From: Symsagittifera roscoffensis
Lineage: Eukaryota; Xenacoelomorpha; Acoela; Convolutidae
Assembly: GCF_963678635.1 (NCBI RefSeq)
Contig: NC_087068.1
Span: 52,412,013-52,476,012, forward strand
Direction of reading: 5' to 3'
Length of the DNA stretch: 64,000 nucleotides
The translations under genes were made by a program, and so were the position numbers. Below the pieces are notes generated by a model that searched no databases, was not told the DNA's origin, and saw only the letters and a list, made by a program, of their open reading frames with translations. Below are positions 1 through 12,224 of the stretch, in pieces; within the stretch, counting starts at the first letter, position 1; every line of letters starts with the position of its first letter.

Positions 1-1852
1 ATAGCTATTGTTCAATTTTTAGTCTGATTTTCAAATGTCTGAGGTTTAAGAGACTAGCCAATGCAATTGTAAAAACAATTAACACTTGAACTGTTACTTT
101 GGACACATGTTTTGCATGATTAGTGAAGTTCTTGGAAGCTTCTGTTCTAAATTATAGTAATACCACCACCGAAAATTGAAGTGAAACCATATAATTCAAC
201 AAGAAAATTTCAGAGTCTTAAGTTTGTTTATCGAAACAATTTTTAAAGAATTTTGAGTTTCATGGTTTTATGGATAACTTATTTTCAAAAGGACATCTGA
301 ATTTGCGTCCATTATATTCCTTTTGCGTCAGTTGCTTACTCAAAACCAACTTCTAATCATTTAAAAAACTTATCTCCAATTTATTTATCAAAAAGCTGTG
401 TTAATATATGGAATGGCTTATAAAACGTAATGGGTCGAAATTGAGAAACAACAAAAAATGATTCTCAATTTTCAAAAAAAACAGACCGTTCCAGAAAATT
501 AAAAAGCAAATTTGATTTCTGTAACGTTAGGGAGTTGCATGTCTATGAACTATTAAAATGAACAACAAAAATCACGAGAGAGCAGCACCCGTGCTTATTA
601 ATCAATAAAATAATCAGCGGTTAAATATTTCTTGAGACATACGCATAACAAACGTCAATTCAGATTACAAAATTCTGAAAAAAAGACGTTTACTATTTTA
701 TCATTTCTATACATAAGACAAAACGTTTATTGAGGCCTTATGTCAAAAAAATTAGCAGAAATCAAGTCTGTATCGCATACGGGATCTACACATTTGTGAT
801 GAAAAGTATTTGATGAAAGTTTTTTAGTAGTCAGAAAATCAAGAGTTAGCACTCGATAGGCATCTAACTTGCCTTTTTGTTGTTCTTCCAAAATTGGATT
901 ATTTCCTTGTTATGAGTTGTATAAATACTAATCGAGTCTGTTCTTTTCTTGAAAAGGAATTTTCTAAACAATTACAGGGGTGAATTGAGTAATGGTTGAC
1001 AGTTTTAGGACTGTCAATCTTTTGAAAGTATCAATCAAGTTTGCAAGGTTGGAAAAACACGCGCCAAATTTCATACTTTTTGGTCATAACTTTCCATAAA
1101 TTCTCAAAATAGTCCTTAAAATGGGAGTAACTCTAAAAAAGTTGCAAAATAGAACTTACTCAGGGTTTTTGCAAGCGTTGAAAAAACCGAAATGGCTATC
1201 GTACATAGTTGATTTAACTGACAACGTTTTTCCTAGAACATCAATCTCTAGCCATTTATCCCTGCGACTTGTAAAGTACAACGTGATTCAATTTTCGATA
1301 CACAAATTTTTAAATACAAATAAGATTTAACTCAATTCAACTTGGAATGATTCAACTCACCTCACCGCACACAGTTCGCGTTAACTCGAAACTTGTATAT
1401 AGCGCGCGTTAATTATCCAAAAATGGTCCAGTTAAGTCTAAATGGTCCAAATTTAAGCACCTATTAATTTACAAAACAAAAACCCTTAAGCTAAAACATC
1501 TCATCACGTTCTTCGAAAGTTGTAGAGACATATGTTAACTATGAAAAGAGACAGTTTGTATTGGCAAAACATTTAGTAGATCAAACCACATCTGAACTAA
1601 TTTTAGATTATTGTTTAAGGCAGACAAGAGTGTTCGTATCACTACCAAGACGTATCACTACCAAGCCTTAGAGACTGCTCGTATAAATACCCTGAATAAT
1701 TCGACGGCTTTTTAAGGGTTATGTAGTAGTGTTCGCTTTTAAAAAACCGATGAAACCATTTTTGTGAGAGTTTTATGAAACGCATCTCCTTCACGATGTT
1801 TTAGGCAGAGTAGCAAAATTGAAAAAGAACAAACAGTGTGCCTCAGTTCAAT
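1..1852. other. gene-free AT-rich intergenic sequence
   Basis: No reading frame here has coding character; the longest is about 70 codons and A/T-homopolymer rich. A stretch near 1,373-1,450 (GCGCGCGTTAAT with TAACTCG nearby) resembles the ends of the dispersed repeats at 1,853-2,658 and 28,475-28,760. No other structure was recognised. Confidence 0.6.
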
Positions 1853-2140
1853 TTAGAATATTTTTGTTGACGGATTAAACCTCCTCTTACAGGCTTTTCG
1901 CACGAAATATATTGAATGTTAATCATCCCAAGTTGGCTATAATGGCATTCTTTGAACCCCCATAACCTTACCAAAAAGATCACACGTACAAAATTTTTCA
2001 AAATTTGAGCTCGGGAAATCCATATTTTTTGATGAAGATAGAAACATGCGTCTAAATTTGCGTGGTAAAAGTAGAAATTTAGGAGAAAAATACCAGTCGA
2101 GTGCAATTATTACGTGACTTTGTTGGAAGTCGGTACAATA
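1853..2140. repeat. dispersed repeat copy, family A
   Basis: This segment aligns by eye with 28,486-28,760. Shared blocks include GCACGAAATATAT, a run reading like TTGGCxAxAATGGCA, CTTTxAACCC and AAATTTGAGCTC, ending in a GAAGTCGGxACAATAA block. It lies directly before a second relative at 2,144-2,658. It encodes nothing evident and is probably a fragment of a non-autonomous element. Confidence 0.5.
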
Positions 2141-2143
2141 AAA

Positions 2144-2658
2144 TCTCGCTTACCCGTTAATAGCACGAAATATAATGAGTGAATTAATATAAATTGATCA
2201 AACTGGTCAGCTTTAAATTTCTTTAATTTTATAAAAAAATTAATCGCATATGAAATTTTTTTAAATGAATTTTGAGCTCAAGATAACAATACCTTCCGGA
2301 TGATAAGAAAAAGTTTCATCAAAAGGCAAGTTAAAAGTCGAAATTTTTCTGGTGAAAAGTCATCCTGAGCACAAGTGCTTTGTCACGTTCTTTTGAAATC
2401 CCGAACAATAACAAGGAACACAAACTTAGGTGTCGCTTTGCTCCATCTTTTGCCCTAATTTTGCTACTTTTTTTTTTCTTCATAGCTTTTTAATGAAATT
2501 GCGGGATTTTTTCAACACCAAATACACAAAAGTTTGCATGCGCAGCTTGCCTGCAAGTGAAAATGCGATTACTTTGCATAATACACGGATATTCGTCAAT
2601 TTTTGCTTAGGCGCAGCACGTTGTTTTCTTCTCGATACATTTCGTGCTACTAACGCGT
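2144..2658. repeat. MITE-like element with inverted ends, family A
   Basis: The left end (about 2,145-2,185, CGCTTACCCGTTAATAGCAC and following bases) recurs inverted at about 2,619-2,658 (GTGCTACTAACGCGTAAACG). That gives imperfect terminal inverted repeats of about 35 bp around a 0.5 kb AT-rich core. The core shares the AAATTTGAGCTCAAGACAAC-like block with 28,486-28,760. No transposase is present. The exact ends and target duplication could not be fixed by eye. Confidence 0.45.
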
Positions 2659-2930
2659 AAACGGAGATTTAACTCTATTAAAAAACGTTCATATTTGAAT
2701 TGAGACATGCTATTTGGACTATTTATACTTTGCTATGTACTCTATCATCACTTTGATCTTCAAAAAGCGTGGGAGGATTGTTTTAAATACTTTGCTTTGT
2801 GCTCTTTCGTCACTTTGATCATTAAATAAATAGCGAGGGGAAATGATTTTCAAAAAAGCAAATTTTTTTACACAATTTTTCCTTTTTTCTAAACGTTTCA
2901 TCGTTTTTTGCTCTGAGTGAACAATCTTCC
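2640..2930. repeat. dispersed repeat with internal 65 bp duplication
   Basis: Positions 2,640-2,790 match 8,785-8,940: both read GTGCTAxTAACGxGTAAxC, then an AGAGATTTA-type block, GAATT, TTTGGxCTATTTA, and a short AAAAGCGTG motif. Inside it the segment beginning ACTTTGCTATGTACTCT is repeated once about 65 bp later as ACTTTGCTTTGTGCTCT. It is non-coding and appears to be a joined relative of family A. Confidence 0.45.
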
Positions 2931-3673
2931 ATGGAGTTTAAAAGGCAGTCGGAACAGTATTGATTGTTCCTGATGCGAAAAGTCTTGTTAACAATATAAT
3001 TTTCCTTTTAGTTAAAATGAAGGCCGCCAAAATGATGACTCGTTGACTAAAGCTATAAGTAATATAAAACTCATAGACTGAGCACTCACACACCGTCAGA
3101 AAATTAGAAAAAATAATTTAACACTGAAAATTGGTTACAAAAAAGATTTAACAAAAACTTGGTTATTTTGGCGCGAACTCCTACTCAAGGACAGAAAAAA
3201 ATTTCATGAGAATAATTGAATTTAAAAATAAGCTGCTCTCATCTTCGTTCAGAAATTTGTTTAATAAAATTGCGTAGAAAATTGTGTTTTTTTTGGGCTT
3301 CGGAAGTTCTGCAACGTTCTCTAAAAACATTGTGGTGCTGACTCACTTGTTAGAGAAAAAAATTTGCAGCAAGAAACTTGGGTACGCTCACGCAGTTTAT
3401 TTCAGCAAACTGACTTTTCGGCCATCATTTTTGGGTTATCAAAATTGCTCAAGATTAGATAAATTTTTGTAAATATTTTAGATTTATGGCATTGTTGAAG
3501 ATATTTCACTTTTAGCGTTTTTGTAGAGCGGGAGTGTTGAAGATCTTTTATTTCAGATTGTGTGTCAAGATGAAAAAAAAACACGTCGAAGCAGCGAAGG
3601 CCAATACTCTCAGAAAAAGCTATGAAAGGAAAATTTCGAAACGAGCGTTGATTGGAACTTGGTTCAACGGGTT
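2931..3673. other. gene-free AT-rich sequence
   Basis: Only short, low-complexity reading frames occur (about 60 codons on each strand, overlapping each other). No splice-flanked exon or repeat boundary was recognised. Confidence 0.5.
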
Positions 3674-5115
3674 TTTGTTGTAGATAATGAAGTCGTTTTA
3701 ATTGGCAATCAATTCAAACAGCGTCAATGATGTCATTCTTACTAATGATCTCAAAAATTTTTAAATTGTTCAGATAACTTATTGTCAAAAAACCAATTAG
3801 AATGAGAACAAGAATGTCAACAAAACAATTAGTAGCCCCAACATTGAAAAAAGATCCGACGATATTAAAAAAATTGACAAAAAAATTTTGCTTTGACGGA
3901 TTGGCTCAGCTAGCATAAAAAACTAAAGTCATGAGTTAGTTTTTTTTGTTTGAACCGCGTTTACTGAAACCAGTTTTTTCTAATAAGATTATTATAATTT
4001 TGTACAAAACTGTATACGAGTTTTTTCAGTTTATTCAAGCCTCCTTTTTGGAAACATAGGGTTTTAAAGTGTTTTTGTTTCCCAACGTTGAAACCTTAAC
4101 TCACAAATTTGCATCACTATAACCAATTGTACACTAAGTACCATGGTGAAAATTGGGGAAGAAAATAAGACCTGACTAAAACTAAGGATGCTTCTTAATC
4201 GTAAACAAACGAAATGAACAAAAAATACTTAAAACTAATTGTTCTTTTATCTGAAATTCCAATCTAGCTTGAAAATTTTTCACGTGGTTTAAAATAGAGG
4301 AGGGAAAAGTTGAAGGTGACATAGCAATTGAACTCATTTCGTTTGTCAACTCTTTGTACCGACTTGGAAGAAAATGACAAAATAATTATGCTTGAGGTGT
4401 GATTTCATTCAGATTTGTTTGGACTTTTTAGTCAATTGTTTATTACAATGGCAGATACTGATATCGTGAGCTCAAAATGATTGAGCAGTTTTACCAGCGA
4501 CTAATTTGGCAAAAATAAATGGGTTAAATGGCTGGCGGTTTGACCAATTTGGAGTATATAATGAGTTCTATAATTACTTCATGCATGGTTCGTGGGGCAA
4601 ATAAAACTATTCAAAGTTTAATAGGCTCAACTTGATCGGTGCAAACTTTTTTTAATTTATGATATTTTTTTGCTCCTGTAACGAAGCGTGTGGAGATTTA
4701 AGAATAAGACGAAAAAAATGTAGAAATTTTTACTTTTATCATAAAATATCTTAGAATAAAAGCTACTGCAAATACTTCAAAGTACAGTCAAAATAATCAA
4801 CACGTCGCTCTAATACAAGCATACTTGTTAGTTTTTGATATTGTATCTGTGATGATTTTCGTTTTGTAAGGGTTACTGTTGTTGTTTCTTCTAACTTCTC
4901 AGGAAAGAACTATGCTGCAGGTTAGATTATTGGATGCGCATTCTTGGATAACTAGATTGGAGCCCTTTCAACATGATTTTGATTTTTAAAAAACCAAAAA
5001 ATGTTAGACGTTCCGACAAAAAACTGGCCTTTAATATTTACAATTTACAGAAAAAAAAACAAAAAACTCAAGCTTGACGAAGAGCAAACACCCTCAATTT
5101 CCAAAATCAAAACAA
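3674..5115. repeat. tandem segmental duplication, unit 1
   Basis: A 1.44 kb unit begins at TTTTGTTGTAGATAATGAAG and is followed directly by a diverged second unit beginning TTTTGTTGTAGATATTGAAG at 5,116. Alignable blocks run through the whole unit, for example ATGATGTCATTCT, CAAGCCTCCT, ATGAGTTCTATAATTACTTC and CAACATGATTTTGATTTTT. Small indels and many substitutions show that the duplication is old. Position 4,139-4,140 (CTAAGTACC) is the empty site of the fold-back element carried by unit 2. Confidence 0.7.
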
Positions 5116-7300
5116 TCTTTTGTTGTAGATATTGAAGTAATTTTAATTGGCAACTAAATCAAATAACGTCAGTGATGTCATTCTAACTGATGATCTCAAA
5201 AACTTCAAGTTGACCAGGAAAATAATTGCCAAAAACCAATTAGAATGAAAACAATAAAGAATGTCAACCTAATTAAAAGCCCTAAGATTGTAAAAAGATC
5301 TTTTGAAACATAAAAAAAATGGCAGAAAAATTTCTTTAGACTGGCTTACCTATCATGAGAAAATCAAGATCAAGATTTAGTTTTTTTTACACTTGAACCG
5401 CTTTTTCTGCAACCAGTTTGTTTTAATAAATTTATTTTAAATTTTCACAAAACTGTAAACAAGCTTTTTCAGTTTTTCAAGCCTCCTGTTTGAAAATATT
5501 GGTAATACAAAGTATTTTTGTTTCTCAGTTTAAAAAAATTAACTCAAAAGTTTGTATCACTGAAACTAATTGTGTGCTAAGTACAGTGCTGATTTAAAAT
5601 AACCGGACAAAACGCGTTAAACTTGAAATTTAAAACGCGTTTTTCTCAAACTGGGTTGAGTTTAAGTGAAAACTTAAGAAGACAAAACTTGCTTAAAATT
5701 TTACCAGAATTGATATGGTGTAATTTGTTTTGCGAAAATCGGGCCCAAAATTTTACCCCAAAAATTGGTCATTTTTGATTTTCTTAGTTTATCAAAAATT
5801 ACGCCAAAAAACCTTGTCGATCACAGACATAATTAGATCAAAATGAGCCCCTTACGTAGCCCAACAAACTTTAAGAAAGTTATATTCTCCAAAAAAAATT
5901 TTGCAAATCGTTTAAAAATTGTTTTTAAATAAAAAGTTGCTGTTTTATATAGTAAAAACGACCTTTTTTGTCTATCAAACAAAAATAAATGAAATTATAC
6001 AATGTTTTGGAGAAAATACCCTTCTTAAAGTTTGTTAGGCTACGTAAGGGGCTCACTTTGGTATAATTATGTCTGAGATCGACTGGGTACTTTTGGCGTA
6101 ATTTTTGATTAACTAAGAAAAATCAAAATGACCCATTTTTGGGGTAAAATTTTGGGCCCGAATTTCGCAAAACAAATTACACCATATTGATTCTGCTAAA
6201 ATTTTAAGCAAGTTTTGTCTTCATAAGTTTTCACCTAAACTCAACCCAATTTGAGAAAAACGCGTTTAAATTTCAAGATTAGCTCGTTTTGTCCGGTTAA
6301 TTTAAATCAGCACTGTACACAAGTGGGAAATGAATCAGAAATGAAATCTTGATTAAACCTAAGGATGCTTATTATTCGGAAGCAAACGACACACACAAAA
6401 AGTGTTTGAAATTACTTGTATCTGAAAATCTGAGCTCGCTTTAATTTCTTTTCACGCGGTTTTAAAGCCAAGAAAACTTGAAGGTGATGGATCGTAGCAT
6501 AGTTATTTGACTCATTTCGTTTATGAACTTTTTGTATCGAGCTTTGATAAAATGTTTGTATGGAATTTTGAGAAAATATTTATGCTCGAGGTGTGTTTTC
6601 ATTCAGATCAATTTTGACACAGGTAACTGTTTTTTACGGTGGCAGCTATATAATGCGCTAAAAAATATGAAGCAGTTTAATAGCTACTAAGCTTTCCAAA
6701 AGGATATGTGTTAGAAGGGCTGCCGGTTAGTATAAAATGAGTTCTATAATTACTTCGTGCATGGAGCGTCGCGAAATAAAATCTTTCAAAGTATTTTTTC
6801 TAGTTTATGAGAAATATATTGCTTTGCTTCTGTAGAGATTTAAGAAGAAAACGAAAAAACTGTTGAAACTTTTAGTTTTGTCTTATAAGTTTTTAAAACA
6901 AAAACTATATTAAATGCATCAAAGGGCAGTCAAAATATTCAACATGTCGCTCTGATACAAGCAGTCTTGATTTTTTTTTGAAATTGTAACGACGATGATT
7001 TTTGTTTTGTTATTTTTGATTACTGAGGTTGCTTCTCTATGTGCAACTTAGACTGCACTCAGATGCTGCTGTTGTTTCTTCCAACTTCCCAGGAAGGAAC
7101 TATGGAGCAGGTTGAATTTTTTGATTCGCATTCTTTGATAGCGAAGATCAAATTGGAGCCTTGCAACATGATTTTGATTTTTAAAAAATCCAAAAAATTT
7201 TTTTTGACCTATCGCAAAAAATTGTCCCTTAATATTTGCAATTTACAAAAAAACTCACGATTGACGAAGAGAAAAGATCCTGAATTTCCAAAAAGGAAAC
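5116..7300. repeat. tandem segmental duplication, unit 2, with fold-back insertion
   Basis: This is the second copy of the 1.44 kb unit, enlarged by a 732 bp insertion at 5,584-6,315. After subtracting the insertion and the extra TA, its length agrees with unit 1. The open frame at 7,039-7,350 lies at the distal end and is not open in unit 1, so it is not treated as a gene. The right edge, near CCTGAATTTCCAAAA, is approximate. Confidence 0.65.
5584..6315. mobile_element. fold-back MITE with Tc1-type termini
   Basis: A 732 bp near-perfect palindrome. The left arm (5,584 to about 5,890) is the reverse complement of the right arm (about 6,000-6,315), separated by a loop of roughly 110 bp. Its termini are CAGTGCTGATTTAAA and the complement TTTAAATCAGCACTG, flanked by TA on both sides (5,582-5,583 and 6,316-6,317). 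Both CAGTGCTG and the TA duplication are typical of the Tc1/mariner superfamily, whose C. elegans Tc1 ends start the same way. There is no transposase frame, so it is non-autonomous. The homologous site in unit 1 (4,139-4,140) has a single TA, which confirms the boundaries. Confidence 0.85.
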
Positions 7301-10300
7301 TGGTTGCAGTTATACATAAACAGAAAACCAAAAGGCTTCCAAAATTGTAAAAGTTTGCCGGTTTATTGGTCTATGAACTTATGTAATTTAAAAAAACTTC
7401 GATTTGTTTTTGAAACTCTGCAAAAACTGCCGCAACAAGCCGAATTAAAAATTTTTGTCTTGTCTTTTTTTCTCGCTTGAATTCATACCTTAGATTAAAA
7501 GAAAAATTAAAAGATTTAAAAAAAACAGAACTGCACATCTGGAACTGCCCGTCAAAATTTCAATATTGGGACTCTTGAAAAACGTTATTTGTAATTTCCA
7601 TCTAGTATTTAATAATTCAAAAAACATATATACGGCAAAAAATGTAAATCTCTTTTCGAAAAAATGATGGTTTGTGGCTCCTGTCTATAAAAAACATAAT
7701 ATTCTTAAGTTCCACCTTTTTAATCTTTCAGTATTTTTCGTATCAAAACTATTCGATAGTTTTATGATTTTTGCTTTTTCAGCTTGTATTTACCCAGGCA
7801 AAAAACAAATAATTAAGTCCAAATTGATAAGTTTGTTTCAAGAGACTGCTGGCCGATTGATTATATAGCGTAGGAAAAAATTGAAAAAATTTATAGTTTC
7901 GTGTCTGATTCCAGGCAGTACAACCTAAAGATGTTTTATGTTTATTTATTATTTCCTTGGAACTTTATCTTTAAAAGAATGCATGAATGCTATGAAATGA
8001 ATTAAATTAGTATCAATTACTGCATGCGCAATTTTGTTTTCTGCGGCATCTAGCACCTTGATGAACAAAAAATAACTTGTAAAAAAGGCAAGGCAAAAAA
8101 GATCTAAGCTAAGTGTTGATATACCAAATGGAAATGAAAAAAAAAAAGATTGTTAAAGATATAATTTACTGAAGTTTTGGATCTGCAGATTCATAGACAT
8201 CTACAATTAGGCTGACAGATTACTAAGTAACTGAGTTCAACTCTTTTTTCGCTTTGCGTGTTTCAGTTCGAAAATTTAACGAATGTACCAGCCATAAATA
8301 AAATTGCCGAAAACAGATCAACATAAGAAAAGTTTTTTTTTGAAAAAATTAAGTTTCAATAAAGTTTTTGAATAAAAAGACCGGCAGTTTTATGTAAAAA
8401 CTTTTAGCGCTTAAGTTAACTATTTATGTTCTCCATGCTGAAAATTTTTTTTCTTAGTAGAAATTTAAAGTATTAGCGCTTCGCTAAGTTTGAGCCTAAA
8501 TAGTAAATATTCATACCATGTTCATACAAAATGGGTAAAAGTTTTGCAATTTTAAAATCGGAATAACGATTGAAAAAGTTTTGTGTTTTTTAAAATCGGA
8601 ACTACGGTTGAATAATGGTCTCTTGGCAGTCTTGTTGTTTCAAATTTTGAAGAAAATTTGCTTGGGGTAATTTTTTTCTACAGACAAAATTTGACGTTTT
8701 AACAAGCATTATTGACGGATTTTTTATCATTCGAAAAATATTGTGTGATTGCCAATTTTGCGAATTGGGGACGATTAACGCGTTTTGTATTTTGTGCTAA
8801 TAACGTGTAAGCAGAGATTTAGTTTGTCTTAGAAATCGTTCCAAATTGAATTTCGGCACTGTGTTTGGTCTATTTAAAACTTTCTTTATAGCAGCATATA
8901 TCATTTTGTTTTTTCAAAAGCGTGTGAAGGACACCTTTCAAAAAATTCTAAAAATACATTTTTAATTTTTGTTTCTTTTTTTTGTTTCACATTTTGTTTT
9001 CAAAGCAAACACTAAACCATCGACTTCAAAAAGCAGTCGAAACATACAAAACTTCGCCCTTATACTAGCAGTGTTGATGTTAGAAAAAATTAGGCAACTA
9101 AAATCATTTTCTTAGAAAGTAACAACTCTTTCACTCAAATATACCAAAACAACGGTAATTATATCATTGACCTGTCTCTGCGCTCCATTGCCTTAACTCG
9201 TATTCCTTGAAATAAATTCTGTCATGTTTCCTATCAAGTAACATGACGAGTCGCAAGGCTGAGTTTAGGTGATTTTAAACAAGCAAAACCAGATTTTTAC
9301 TCCGTCTCAGCACCCGATATTCAATTTTTAGCAACCGAGATAAATTTCTTTAAAATTTGCTATCTTTCCAAAGCTCAACAAAAGCGCGCTCCAAAAACTT
9401 TAGTTTTATGATCAAAATGCGCAGTATCAGAGTTGAAATAGAATTCCTTGTAGCGCTTTTAGCGAGCTCGTAAAACTAATTGGGTCCAAATAAAAGGCAT
9501 TTTTTAATCAAATCCTCCTTTCTTCACAAAAAGCTAAATTTTGCACCAACGTGAGTAAATTTCTTCCCGATGCCATTTTGACCTAAACCAAATCTGGACT
9601 AAATAAATGTTTTTCACAATTCTTTTATTCCTAACTAACATCAATTAGAAGACCATAAAATCAGAAGAGACTATAGAATTAAACAAATATTTTCAGTTTT
9701 GAACTTGAATATGTTTCTTAACTCACTAAGTTTGGTTTTACTTCACAGGCAAAGACTGCAAATTTACACGTTTGAGACCATTTCTATGTAGAAAAACAAA
9801 CAGAAATTGGGTGGTTTATAATTGTAAAAGAAACCCAAGGTAGAAAATTCCTTGGGCTTTTTCTGCAGACGGAAGAACTTGAAGATAGGATTGATATTCT
9901 GTAATTTCAGGGGACATTTGAAGGGTATCTAGCTTGAACACATTTTGATCAAATGATACTGGAACTTGGAAATTTTATTGGCATGTGCTGTCACTAGAAG
10001 ACATTATAGATTGTTACGCTCACAAGTCTATGAAACTGGAAGACATAATGACAAGTAACGTGGAAAAATTGGGCTAATTCAGCAAACAATTATCTCAAGT
10101 AACGTGGAACATTTGAGCTAATTCAACCAAAATGCACAACAAACCTTTGGAAAATTTAGCAGCAATTGTAAAAATTATGTTCACGCGTTGGTTCTGAAAA
10201 TGAAGAAAACGGTTACCAATAAATCAAATATATCAAAACACAAACCGCATTAGCGGTTTCAACAAGATTTGTTTCAACTTGGTGGTTCGTAGCATAGCAA

Positions 10301-10602
10301 AAATAGCAAAAATTAAACACAAAAAACAATCATTAAAAATAACAAAAATTAAATAACAAAAAAAAAACAATAATAATTTCAAAAAATGAACAATCAATTT
10401 CTGCAAAATTTCCTTATTTAAAATACGTTAGTTATATTCAATTTTCAGTTGATGTATTTTTTTCTACATATTCTGATTAAAGAAGTGAAAAATGGGCAAA
10501 AAATTTAAAATAATGCAGATATGAATTATTATGACAGACCTCAATCTGCGAGTTGTAGTATAAACTAGCTGGGAAGACAGCTCGCTTTTGCTCTCAAAAA
10601 GT
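7301..10602. other. gene-free AT-rich sequence with small repeats
   Basis: No supported gene. The stretch holds a 42 bp imperfect tandem repeat at about 8,553-8,625 (TTTTAAAATCGGAATAACG then TTTTAAAATCGGAACTACG), a dispersed repeat at 8,785-8,940, and a pair of AGTAACGTGGAA-containing repeats at about 10,053 and 10,097. Reading frames at 7,674-7,868 and similar sites are A/T-driven and have no recognisable protein character. Confidence 0.5.
8785..8940. repeat. dispersed repeat, partner of 2,640-2,790
   Basis: Homologous by eye to 2,640-2,790 in the same orientation, from GTGCTAATAACGTGTAAGC to the AAAAGCGTG motif. The sequence further right also contains a short GCAGTCGAAACAT-type block that recurs in the tandem duplication units. 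It is non-coding. Confidence 0.45.
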
Positions 10603-11044
10603 TTAACTGTCTCTTGTCAGAAGGTTTTCAAGCACATCTTTTGCCCTGAGGAAAAAATGGTTTTTCATTTCCTGCGCTTCCGTGTAAAACGTTGGATCCA
10701 TGTACAAACCCCGGCAGAGCTTAGATGACGCTAACAAAAAACTTCTAAATTTTCTAAAAAAACTTCTTCTTACGTGGTCTAAATTTGACATGATAATCGA
10801 TTATATTGACAACAATTTAGTCAACGAAAATCCATTATAATCGATTATTACCCATGAAACTTCGGTGCGGGCGGCTCTTTACCATTTTAGTCCCCCCAAA
10901 CTTGGAATTTTTTAATTGGCGCGGCGGCTGCAATTTTTTGGCGGAGGGTATTAATAATAAATCTACGTTTAGCTGTTTAGCTATAATTTCATTGCGTATT
11001 TTTTTAGGAGCAATCGAAATATTTTTCATTGAACTTGCTTTCAT
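10603..11044 (-). CDS. putative two-exon small basic protein
   Basis: On the minus strand exon 1 (11,044-10,852) opens with ATG and ends ATGG at a donor GTAATAATCG. A 73 nt intron (10,851-10,779) ends in TTTAG, and exon 2 (10,778-10,603) runs to a stop. Both exons are open and the splice joins them in phase, giving a 122-residue product. Exon 1 is rich in Lys, Ile and Pro; exon 2 contains a basic, aromatic stretch (HVRRSFFRKFRSF) and a polar tail. There is no signal peptide or membrane segment. I do not recognise the family. The segment has higher sequence complexity than its surroundings, which favours a real gene, but it could also be an exon pair of a larger gene or chance. No promoter was identified. 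Confidence 0.35.
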
Positions 11045-12220
11045 TTTATAAAAACTCGTCTACATTTTGCTTTCAATTCTTTTCCATTAGAACAATTAAA
11101 TTGAGCACCTGCAGCTTTATTGATGAGCCGAGCCTAATTAAAGTTCATTTTGAATCAAGACACCCTAAAATCAAGGTTTCATTAAATAAAGCAAATTGAA
11201 TAAAAATATGATTGGATTGCTCCCAAAAAGAACTCATTGTATCTTGAAAAGTATAGCTAAACGTAGATTTTCATATTTTAAACTCTTTTTATGATCCAGT
11301 CCATGAAAACTTAATATGAAGTTGCAGGTGTTTATTTTAATCATTCTAATTGACACGAACTGCAGGGAAAATTTAGAAAAAACAAACTTCAGTTTTTTCA
11401 TGTTTTTTGCTGTCCTTTTTCTCCGTATTTTATTGACAAATTCAAAAAAAAAATAGACTATTTCCTGCATATGTTGGATATTTCCCCTTTTTTCGGTTGG
11501 GAAATTAAGAGGCGTAGAGCATCAAACGATTGAAAATGCAGATCTTTTTTAAATGCAATCTTTTTATAATAGAATTGATAACGGCTCTTTTTCTTATTCC
11601 CCCACCTACATAAGCATCATTTTGATAGTGTAACGAGTGGTTTTACAAGGTTATATTTCCTCATCGATAAATTTTGTGAACCAGAAAAACAAGCTTCCCC
11701 TTAATCAATTTATGAAAGAAGAAAGAACATTCACTTTGGCTGATTGTTTTTCAGCTGATCAGAATTTTGTATTTTGCATGTGGGCTTATATGCTCAAGTC
11801 TAGCTATTGTGTTTTAGGTGGGAGGGGGGGGGGGGGGGGGGGTGATCGTTCATTTAATTGTTTTAGGGGTGGGGGAGGGACTTGTTGACGTGGACCAATT
11901 TCATGGCTAAAAATGGCCGCCCAAAAAAGAGCTAGCGAAAGCTTTTGCATAGTCTGAATTACATTTAATCAAAGAGATCCAAATGGTATTGTCAAGGGAT
12001 TCTAACTGTTTTCTCTGTGAATTAACTGCTTGCCCTAACTATCAATTCAAATATTGAAATGGTTCGATAGACCCATAAGATTAATTATCCGCAATGTCAA
12101 ACTGCTGTAAAATTCAATTACTAACATGAAAAGCTATCAAGCATCAGCTGTGATCCAAGCGTAAATCTTGAGTTAACACCAGTTAAACTAAATTCTCATT
12201 AAAAAATTTTTTTAAGCAGA
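11045..12220. other. gene-free sequence including poly-G tract
   Basis: No supported gene. It contains a run of 19 consecutive G residues at 11,824-11,842, followed by GGGTGGGGGAGGG at about 11,868-11,880. The frame that spans the G-run is not credible as protein. The sequence leads straight into the first LTR at 12,225. Confidence 0.6.
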
Positions 12221-12224
12221 GCAC
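12221..12224. repeat. target-site duplication (left), GCAC
   Basis: GCAC directly precedes the left LTR and is repeated at 18,361-18,364 directly after the right LTR. A 4 bp duplication fits Ty3/gypsy integration and fixes both element boundaries. Confidence 0.85.

Noticed and set aside
5584-6315. interpretation of the palindrome as an assembly artefact
   Set aside because: The arms differ by scattered substitutions and the element has proper TA-flanked ends with an empty site in the sister unit, which an artefact would not produce.
7039-7350. 103-codon plus-strand frame
   Set aside because: It lies in the second duplication unit. The homologous part of unit 1 is not open, and the composition is simple Lys/Leu/Phe.
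11637-11888. 83-codon frame across the G homopolymer
   Set aside because: It translates the G-run into poly-Gly, has a doubtful start and no homology.
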